From assembly GCA_013823505.1 (NCBI GenBank), contig PNMH01000100.1, forward strand, positions 1 to 11,781: 11,781 nucleotides of DNA, written 5' to 3'. The translations under genes were made by a program, and so were the position numbers. Origin of the DNA: Polaromonas sp. Lineage in GTDB: Bacteria; Pseudomonadota; Gammaproteobacteria; Burkholderiales; Burkholderiaceae. Under the pieces are notes generated by a model. It searched no databases and was not told the origin of the DNA. It was given only the letters and a program-made list of their open reading frames with translations. Below, piece by piece: positions 6,758-11,781 of this stretch; the stretch's first letter is position 1, and the number at the start of each line of letters is the position of its first letter.

Positions 6758-7996
6758 ATGTCACTTCAGAAGATCGTCATCGTCGGGGCGGGCCAGGCCG
6801 GGTATCAGGTGGCTGCATCGCTGCGTCAAGAAGGGTTTGAAGGAGCAATCACCCTCGTCGGAAACGAGCCCGGCGTGCCCTACCAACGCCCGCCTCTCTC
6901 CAAGGCCTATCTGCTGGGCAAGGTCGGCGTGGCAGCACTGCGGTTTCGCCCGCCCGAATACTTTGACGAACACCGCATCTCGAGAATTCAGGGCAGCGTC
7001 ACGTCGCTGAATCTGGAGCGCCGCGAGCTGCTTCTCGACAGTGGCGACAGACTCAACTACGACCACCTGGTGTTGGCCACCGGTGCACGCAACCGCGTGC
7101 CCACGATCCCGGGCATGGAAGTGGAAGGCGTATTCGGCCTGCGCAGCCTGGCCGATGCGGATAGCCTCGCAGCACGCTTGGGCAGCGCAAAACACGCCGT
7201 GGTCATTGGCGCCGGCTTCATCGGCCTGGAGTTCGCCGCCGTGGCGGCCGCGCGTGGCATTTCGGTCAACGTTCTGGAGCTGGGCACCAGGCCCATGGCC
7301 CGCGCAGTCTCCGCAATCACCTCGCAGGTGTTCGATCGGGCCCATGCCAGTTGGGGCGTGCAGATTCACTACGGTCAAAGTGTCACCGCCATCCACGGGG
7401 TTGAGGGTCGTGTTGACCGTGTGCAATTGGCCAACGGAGAAACGCTGCCGGCCGACCTGGTGGTTTACGGCATCGGTGTGATACCCAACGCAGAACTGGC
7501 CAGCGACGCGGGACTGGCTGTCAACAACGGCATCGTTGTCGATGCGCAGCTGCTCACCAGCAACCCCGCCGTCTCGGCGATCGGTGATGTGGTCAGCTTT
7601 CCCAGTGCTTGGTCGCCGCAGCCGATCCGTCTCGAGTCGGTCCAGAACGCCGTCGACCAGGCCAAAGCCGTGGCGGCGCGGCTCATGGGCAAGCCCTCCA
7701 GTTACACCGCGTTGCCCTGGTTCTGGACGGACCAAGGGGAACTCAAACTCCAGATTGCCGGCCTGAGCGACGGGCACGACAAAACCGTTGTGCTGGGCTC
7801 CTTGGAACAGCGGCAGATCAGCGTGTTGTGCTTTCGCGCGGGCCGCCTGGTGGCAGTGGAATCTTGCAACAGGCCGGCCGACCACATGGCAGCGCGCAAG
7901 CTCATTGCTCGCCACACGCCGCTCACCGCTGCAGAAGCGTCGGTTGAGGGCTTCGATCTCAAGGCCTTTGAAGCATCGACCCGCGAGACCCCCTGA
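6758..7996 (+). CDS. Ferredoxin reductase-type FAD/NAD(P)H flavoprotein (412 aa)
   Basis: A full-length member of the putidaredoxin/rhodocoxin reductase family. The FAD-binding GxGxxG is GAGQAG (10-15), followed by PYQRPPLSKAYL (41-52), which is typical of this family. ATGARNRVP is at 108-115. The second Rossmann motif GAGFIG (151-156) binds NAD(P)H; the strand ending in Glu174 (NVLELG) favours NADH. AIGDV (274-278) contacts the FAD ribityl chain. The C-terminal domain contains WFWTDQGELKLQIAG (321-335), the ferredoxin-docking interface domain. It transfers electrons from NADH to a [2Fe-2S] ferredoxin that reduces a cytochrome P450 or Rieske oxygenase. Neither ferredoxin nor oxygenase is in the window. 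It is the last gene of the rightward unit and converges on the DUF1993 gene. Confidence 0.95.
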   Translation: MSLQKIVIVGAGQAGYQVAASLRQEGFEGAITLVGNEPGVPYQRPPLSKAYLLGKVGVAALRFRPPEYFDEHRISRIQGSVTSLNLERRELLLDSGDRLNYDHLVLATGARNRVPTIPGMEVEGVFGLRSLADADSLAARLGSAKHAVVIGAGFIGLEFAAVAAARGISVNVLELGTRPMARAVSAITSQVFDRAHASWGVQIHYGQSVTAIHGVEGRVDRVQLANGETLPADLVVYGIGVIPNAELASDAGLAVNNGIVVDAQLLTSNPAVSAIGDVVSFPSAWSPQPIRLESVQNAVDQAKAVAARLMGKPSSYTALPWFWTDQGELKLQIAGLSDGHDKTVVLGSLEQRQISVLCFRAGRLVAVESCNRPADHMAARKLIARHTPLTAAEASVEGFDLKAFEASTRETP

Positions 7997-8019
7997 GGGA
8001 AGACCACACCGGTTGATGC

Positions 8020-8060
8020 CCCAAAAAAAAGCCCTGACAAACCAGATCGGCTTGTCAGGG
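8020..8060 (-). terminator. Rho-independent terminator of the leftward unit ending in the DUF1993 gene
   Basis: The arms CCCTGACAA (8032-8040) and TTGTCAGGG (8052-8060) form a perfect nine-base stem with an 11-base loop. On the minus strand the stem is followed after one base by eight consecutive T residues (plus-strand A tract 8023-8030). It starts 23 bases past the DUF1993 stop. On the plus strand no T-tract follows, so it is at best a weak stop for the flavoprotein unit. Confidence 0.9.
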
Positions 8061-8082
8061 TATTCAACCCGCTGAATCTGCG

Positions 8083-8595
8083 TCAGGCCATCGGCCCCAG
8101 GTAGTCGGCTTTGCCCAAGGCCACACCAGCTTGGCGCAACAAGGCGTAAGCCATGGTGACGTGAAAAAAGAAGTTCGGCAGCGACCATTGCTGCAAGAAA
8201 GTCTGGCCAGTGAAATGCAGAGGATCGCCCTGCCGCTGTGGAAGGATCACTTCTCGCCCGGCACTGCCCTCCAGCTGTTCTGGTGAAACACCGTCAACAA
8301 AGGCGATGGCATCACGCACGCGCAGCCGCAATCCGTCAAAACTGTAATCCGAACTTTGTGCCGCGGGCAGATCGACTGCGCCGAGGCGCGCAACGCCCAA
8401 GCGCGCGACTTCGCTGGCAATGCTCACCTGCTTGGTAAAAGAAAGCATGTCAGGTGAGAGCTTCGTGCTCAGGTACGCCCCACCGTCATACCCTCTGGCC
8501 CTGGCATGCTCTTCGGCTTTGTCCAGCCAGGTGAGCAGGTTGTGCAGCATGCGCACATAGACTTCTGCGCTGGCGGCGTGCATGGAAAGTGACAT
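8083..8595 (-). CDS. DUF1993 family protein (170 aa)
   Basis: Matches the DUF1993 family over its length: an N-terminal helix (SAEVYVRMLHNLLTWLDKAEEHA, about 9-31), a YLSTKLSPDMLSFTKQV block (41-57) with the LxPDM signature, and a C-terminal WSLPNFFFHVTMAYALLRQAGV helix (137-158) followed by GKADYLG. The helix pattern suggests a DinB-like four-helix bundle, cytoplasmic. Its biochemical role is unknown. Some DinB-like proteins bind metal or thiols, but I cannot identify clear ligands here beyond scattered His residues (His6, His18, His145). It is the last gene of the leftward unit, 18 bases after the SDR stop, and is followed directly by the terminator. A second in-frame ATG lies four codons in (8583); neither start has a strong Shine-Dalgarno. 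Confidence 0.88.
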   Translation of the reverse strand: MSLSMHAASAEVYVRMLHNLLTWLDKAEEHARARGYDGGAYLSTKLSPDMLSFTKQVSIASEVARLGVARLGAVDLPAAQSSDYSFDGLRLRVRDAIAFVDGVSPEQLEGSAGREVILPQRQGDPLHFTGQTFLQQWSLPNFFFHVTMAYALLRQAGVALGKADYLGPMA

Positions 8596-8613
8596 GGTCG
8601 ATTGACGCTTCGG

Positions 8614-9444
8614 TCAAAGTTTGTTGGAACCCATGCGTGCAAAGAATTCGCGCATGGGCACCATGGACGGAGAGTGGCTGGTGAAACCACCATCCACCGG
8701 TATCACCGCACCGGTGATGAAGGAGGACTCGTCGCTCGCCAGGAAACTCACCACATCGGCGATTTGCCGGGGGGAACCGAGTTGTGGCGTCAGGTGTTGT
8801 TCGAGCAGCAGCTGTTTGATCTCTTCGGGCACGCCTTTTTGTGCGTGCTCGTTGAGGACGAAGCCGATCATGATGGCGTTGGATCGAATGCCCTGCTTCC
8901 CGTACTGCGCGGCCACCGAACGCGCCAGCGCCATGAGGGCCGCCTTGGAGGCTGCGTAGGCGGTGAGCGTCACGTCACCCAGCAATCCGAAACCAGAGGT
9001 GGCAAAGATGATGGACCCACCCCCGGTTTTGAGCATGTGGGGGATGGTGTGCTTGCAGCACAGCATGGCACCGCGCGCATTCACGTTCATGGCACGGTCC
9101 CACGCCGCAATGTCCACGTTGCACACGTCACGATCACCGGCACGTTGGGCAGGATCCAACGCGGCTGCGTTGTTGTGCAGTACATCGATCTGTCCATATG
9201 CTTGCACCACGGCAGACACCATCGCGACGACCTCCGCCTCGGAGGTCAGATCGGTCTGGATCGCCACCGCCTCACCGCCCGCCGCCTGAATCTCAGCGAC
9301 CACCGACTGAGCACCAGCCAAATGGATGTCCACGACAGCGACTCGGGCGCCGTGCGCAGCCAGCGAGCGGGCGCATTCAGCGCCCAGGCCGGCACCCCCG
9401 CCGGTGACGATGGCAACCTTGCCATCCAGTTTGCGTTCACTCAT
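8614..9444 (-). CDS. SDR family oxidoreductase (276 aa)
   Basis: A complete classical SDR. The nucleotide loop is TGGGAGLG (14-21), Asp39 after beta-2 points to NAD(H), NNAA is at 91-94, Asn122 is in VNARG, and Ser150, Tyr163 and Lys167 (YAASK) form the active site. The conserved VDGG is followed by a longer tail (about 23 residues) than in the other two SDRs here. It may be the hydroxyacyl-CoA or alcohol dehydrogenase acting after the enoyl-CoA hydratase encoded just upstream, which is the usual hydration-oxidation order (inference). ATG 9444 is chosen because TGGAGA lies 5-6 bases upstream and the protein begins with the normal MSERKLDGK. A GTG at 9480 overlaps the hydratase stop (GTGA) and would add 12 residues with no family counterpart. 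Confidence 0.94.
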   Translation of the reverse strand: MSERKLDGKVAIVTGGGAGLGAECARSLAAHGARVAVVDIHLAGAQSVVAEIQAAGGEAVAIQTDLTSEAEVVAMVSAVVQAYGQIDVLHNNAAALDPAQRAGDRDVCNVDIAAWDRAMNVNARGAMLCCKHTIPHMLKTGGGSIIFATSGFGLLGDVTLTAYAASKAALMALARSVAAQYGKQGIRSNAIMIGFVLNEHAQKGVPEEIKQLLLEQHLTPQLGSPRQIADVVSFLASDESSFITGAVIPVDGGFTSHSPSMVPMREFFARMGSNKL

Positions 9445-9476
9445 TGAATCTCCAGGAATGGATGGGCGGGGTGATC

Positions 9477-10313
9477 TCACTCACCGGTGAAACACGGCGC
9501 TCGCTTCTCGCGAAATGCCAGCGCGGCTTCCTTGACATCGTGCATCGGGACCAGCATGGCGAACAGATCGAGTTCCAGGTCAAGGCCGCTCTTGAGATCA
9601 AGCTGCGTGGCCGCACGCGCCGCTTGCTTGACGAACAGCGTGGCTGTGGGTGGCTTCACAGCGATGCGCTCAGCCAGCGCAGTGACCTCGTCATTCAACG
9701 ATTCCGGGCTTCCGGCAACCCGGGTGACCAGACCGATGGTCAAGGCCCGCTGGGCGTCCATTCGATCACCCGTCAGCAGCAGATCCAAGGCCCGACCTGG
9801 CCCCACCACGGAGCCCAGACGCTGTGTCCCACCGCCGCCGGGGATCAGGCCCAGGCCCGTCTCGGGCAGGGCGAACACCGCGTCCGGTGCAGCGAAGCGC
9901 ACGTCACATGCCAAGGCGAGCTCCATGCCCCCACCCATGCAATACCCGTGGATGGCCGCAATGACCGGCTTTTCGGTGCGGTCCAGCGCTTCGATCCAGC
10001 GCGACTTCTGCATGCGCCGGCGCACTTGAACCGACGACTCGGCCGCCCGCCGTTCCTTGATGTCGGCTCCGGCACAAAAACCCCGCTCACCCGCCCCGCG
10101 GATCACAATTACGCGCACCGACGGGTCTGCATCCAGCTCGGCCAGCGCCGCTGGAACACCGCGGCGAATGTCGTCGTTGATCGCATTGATCTGGCCGGGG
10201 CGATTGAGCACGATCCAGCCCACGGATCCGCGACGCTCCACCTCGACGGCAGCGCCAGCGGCAGCTGCTTCGGTACGCATTTGTTCGACTGATGTGTGAA
10301 GGGTGGTTTCCAT
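9477..10313 (-). CDS. Enoyl-CoA hydratase/isomerase family protein (278 aa)
   Basis: A crotonase-fold enzyme with both catalytic glutamates of a true hydratase: Glu131 in GYCMGGGMELALACD and Glu151 in FALPETGLGLIPGGGGTQRL. The oxyanion hole is formed by GFCAGADIK (78-86) and the GGG at 127-129. It should add water across the 2,3-double bond of an enoyl-CoA. About 25 extra residues precede the usual start of the fold (VERRGSVGWIVLNRP). ATG 10313 is chosen; AGGAG, about 13 bases upstream, lies inside the end of the VOC gene, which is somewhat far. An upstream frame extension to 10373 would overlap the VOC gene by over 50 bases and is not family-like. Eight bases or fewer separate it from the VOC stop, consistent with an operon with the SDR that follows. 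Confidence 0.95.
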   Translation of the reverse strand: METTLHTSVEQMRTEAAAAGAAVEVERRGSVGWIVLNRPGQINAINDDIRRGVPAALAELDADPSVRVIVIRGAGERGFCAGADIKERRAAESSVQVRRRMQKSRWIEALDRTEKPVIAAIHGYCMGGGMELALACDVRFAAPDAVFALPETGLGLIPGGGGTQRLGSVVGPGRALDLLLTGDRMDAQRALTIGLVTRVAGSPESLNDEVTALAERIAVKPPTATLFVKQAARAATQLDLKSGLDLELDLFAMLVPMHDVKEAALAFREKRAPCFTGE

Positions 10314-10320
10314 GGTGGAT

Positions 10321-11286
10321 TCAATACTCCTCGAACTCAAAGAGTTGCCCGCGCACATCGGCCGGATCAACACGGATCAACGACTTGCCACCCACCGCTT
10401 CACATTCATCGATCCAGGTGAACCGGGTGCCCCGTGCTTTCAGATCGTCGGCCTTCGCCTGGAGACCGGTCACGGCAATGCGGATGTAGTACGGACCAGG
10501 TCCCCATGAGTTCAGGTACACGCCGGCGTCGCCATTCCATCGGGTTGCTTCGATGACGTCCAGCGTGGCGCTGTGCGGCACTGTGAAACCCATGCGGGCA
10601 CGGCGGTAGCCCTCCTTGCCCAGCGACTCCACCGGGCCGGTGGGTTCCCAATCCAGGTTGCTCGACACGGTGCGCAGGGTTTCGTCGAGGTTGCGTACGA
10701 TGTAACCACGCGACGTGACCCGCACCATGTCGCCAGGCTTGGAATCGCGCGGCTCCGGCGGAGGTACCTGGAAGGTGTCGGCCGGCATCTGCAGCGGCTC
10801 CAGTGGCATGACCTCAATACACAAACCACCGTCCACCGAGGGGTGGTAGTGAGGATCTTCCGGCGTGGCGCCGAGCCACAGCCGGTCAAATGGCATGTCG
10901 GGCGTGCGCTGGGCCATGCGAAAACGCAAGCGCCGGCGCATGAGCTTCTCCACCAACTGGTCGAACTTGTCGCCCCGTGCAGCAAGCACGATGGAGTGGG
11001 TCACCATGGGCCGATGAGGGCCCTGGTAGGCCTTGAGACTTTCGAGAAAGTCGTGGAACATCGGGTCGCCCGGATTGGGTTGATCCAGGTGGCACTGCGG
11101 CTCGATGCGGGTGGGCGCAACGGCAAGCGACTTGTGGACGCGCAGGAAATGGGCAATGTACGGATGCCCGTCAAACGCCTGGCGCCATTTGGGGTGGCCG
11201 TGGATGCCCAGCTTCTTCACGAGCAGATCTGCCATGCCGTCGGGGTCGGTCAGCATCATGTCGGCACTCATCAACAAATCAAACAC
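10321..11286 (-). CDS. VOC (glyoxalase/extradiol dioxygenase-fold) family protein, two modules (321 aa)
   Basis: Two VOC modules can be traced. The first covers about 1-165, with a THSIVLAARGDKFDQLVEKLMRRRLRFRM segment (96-124) and a closing LCIEVMPL strand (155-162). The second covers about 186-321, with VTSRGYIVRNLDETLRTV (190-207), ATLDVIEATRW (240-250), YYIRIAVTGLQAKADDL (266-282) and a final GQLFEFEEY. The length fits extradiol dioxygenases or double glyoxalases. Metal ligands look incomplete: the His usually in the first strand of the second module is replaced (TSRGY), while Glu246 and Glu318 are present; His97 and Glu158 are candidates in the first module. Activity is therefore uncertain. 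Start supported by GGAG 8 bases before the ATG. It lies between the permease and hydratase genes. Family call good, reaction unknown. Confidence 0.82.
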   Translation of the reverse strand: MFDLLMSADMMLTDPDGMADLLVKKLGIHGHPKWRQAFDGHPYIAHFLRVHKSLAVAPTRIEPQCHLDQPNPGDPMFHDFLESLKAYQGPHRPMVTHSIVLAARGDKFDQLVEKLMRRRLRFRMAQRTPDMPFDRLWLGATPEDPHYHPSVDGGLCIEVMPLEPLQMPADTFQVPPPEPRDSKPGDMVRVTSRGYIVRNLDETLRTVSSNLDWEPTGPVESLGKEGYRRARMGFTVPHSATLDVIEATRWNGDAGVYLNSWGPGPYYIRIAVTGLQAKADDLKARGTRFTWIDECEAVGGKSLIRVDPADVRGQLFEFEEY

Positions 11287-11331
11287 AGGCGTTGCTCCAG
11301 AAAATTGGGGAAGGTCAGCAAAGGGGCGAGT

Positions 11332-11781
11332 TCAGCCCGCTGGCGCGGGTGGCGTCGAAAGCTTCGGGTTGAGCAGAAAGTGCGACAGGGCCGGGATCAG
11401 CACCAGGGCGCCGACCATGTTCCAGAGGAACATGAAGGTGAGCAGAATGCCCATGTCGGCCTGGAACTTGATCGGCGAGAAAGCCCAGGTGATCACGCCA
11501 GCAGCCATGGTCAGGCCCACCAGTGCCACCACACGCCCGGTGAAATCCAGTGACTTCCGGTACGCCTGGGCGAGCGTCGCACCCCGGCGCTGCATGGCGA
11601 TCTGAACGCTCAACAGATACAGCGCGTAGTCGACACCGACCCCCACACCCACAGCGATCACGGGCAGCGTCGCCACTTTGAGACCGATGCCCATCCAGAC
11701 CATCAAGGCCTTGCAAATGATGGTGGTCATCACCAGCGGAATCATGGCCACAAGGGTGGCGCGAAGACTGCGGAAAGTCAG
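11332..11781 (-). CDS. RND/MMPL-type transporter permease, C-terminal fragment (5' end outside window)
   Basis: The frame is open to the window edge and ends at TGA 11334-11332, giving 149 residues of the C-terminus. It shows four to five hydrophobic helices. The pattern is FRSLRATLVAMIPLV, then LPVIAVGVGVGVDYALYLLSV with the Gly-rich GVDY motif typical of the second half of RND permeases, a cytoplasmic QRRGATLAQAYRKSLDFTG loop, and the last helices ending in ALVLIPALSHFLL. Members of this Proteobacterial group sit in the inner membrane and use the proton gradient to move hydrophobic compounds. Related permeases are often found beside DUF1329/DUF1302 genes in Burkholderiales; whether that holds here lies outside the window. 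The short Pro/Ala tail ends 45 bases before the VOC gene, so co-transcription is likely. Substrate and direction unknown. Confidence 0.9.
   Translation of the reverse strand: MTFRSLRATLVAMIPLVMTTIICKALMVWMGIGLKVATLPVIAVGVGVGVDYALYLLSVQIAMQRRGATLAQAYRKSLDFTGRVVALVGLTMAAGVITWAFSPIKFQADMGILLTFMFLWNMVGALVLIPALSHFLLNPKLSTPPAPAG

Noticed and set aside
6761..8188. 475-residue open frame antisense to the ferredoxin reductase gene
   Set aside because: It covers the whole flavoprotein gene and the terminator, is rich in His/Gln/Arg, and has no recognisable domain; it is explained by the codon bias of the opposite strand.
9444..10292. 282-residue plus-strand open frame opposite the enoyl-CoA hydratase
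   Set aside because: Antisense shadow of a gene with intact catalytic residues; no Shine-Dalgarno or family motif.
10573..11553. 326-residue plus-strand open frame opposite the VOC and permease genes
   Set aside because: It spans two well-supported genes on the other strand and their intergenic gap, with His/Gln/Arg-rich shadow composition and no motif.
1..11781. Mobile elements, CRISPR arrays, tRNA genes or phage genes
   Set aside because: No transposase or integrase frame, no regularly spaced repeats, no tRNA-like cloverleaf and no terminal inverted repeats were seen by eye.

Overview
The window is GC-rich, gene-dense DNA with short intergenic gaps, mostly ATG starts and long antisense open frames. 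The protein types suggest an aerobic betaproteobacterium, most likely Burkholderiales/Comamonadaceae; this is inferred from family resemblance, with no rRNA or marker gene to confirm it. It reads as accessory catabolic DNA for an organic acid or ring-derived compound degraded as CoA thioesters. The substrate cannot be named from sequence alone.

Layout: (1) 1-615 (+), the C-terminal part of an aldo/keto reductase cut by the window edge. (2) 3683 down to 631 (-), a tight four-gene unit: SDR oxidoreductase, bacteriohemerythrin, fumarylacetoacetate-hydrolase (FAH) family enzyme, second SDR. (3) 3684-3819, a divergent control region with back-to-back sigma70-like promoters whose -10 boxes overlap, and a 17-bp near-palindrome placed to control both. 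(4) 3820 to 7996 (+), a four-gene unit: DUF35 zinc-ribbon/OB protein, thiolase-like Ltp-type protein, MFS transporter, ferredoxin-reductase-type flavoprotein. (5) 8020-8060, a hairpin with a T-tract that terminates the leftward unit. (6) from beyond 11781 down to 8083 (-), a five-gene unit: RND/MMPL-type permease (partial), VOC-fold protein, enoyl-CoA hydratase, third SDR, DUF1993 protein.

Working model (inference): the MFS and perhaps the RND permease move substrate or product across the inner membrane. The flavoprotein would feed electrons to an oxygenase encoded elsewhere, and hemerythrin could bind O2. Enoyl-CoA hydratase, the SDRs and the DUF35/thiolase-like pair would carry out beta-oxidation-like hydration, dehydrogenation and C-C cleavage, with the FAH-family enzyme cleaving or hydrolysing a dicarbonyl intermediate. 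No CoA ligase, acyl-CoA dehydrogenase, oxygenase, ferredoxin or transcription regulator lies in the window, so the pathway must extend outside it.

The points most worth a second look are the overlapping divergent promoter/operator region, the SDR lacking its catalytic serine, the cysteine-less thiolase-like/DUF35 pair, the hemerythrin inside a catabolic operon, and the reductase without a redox partner.
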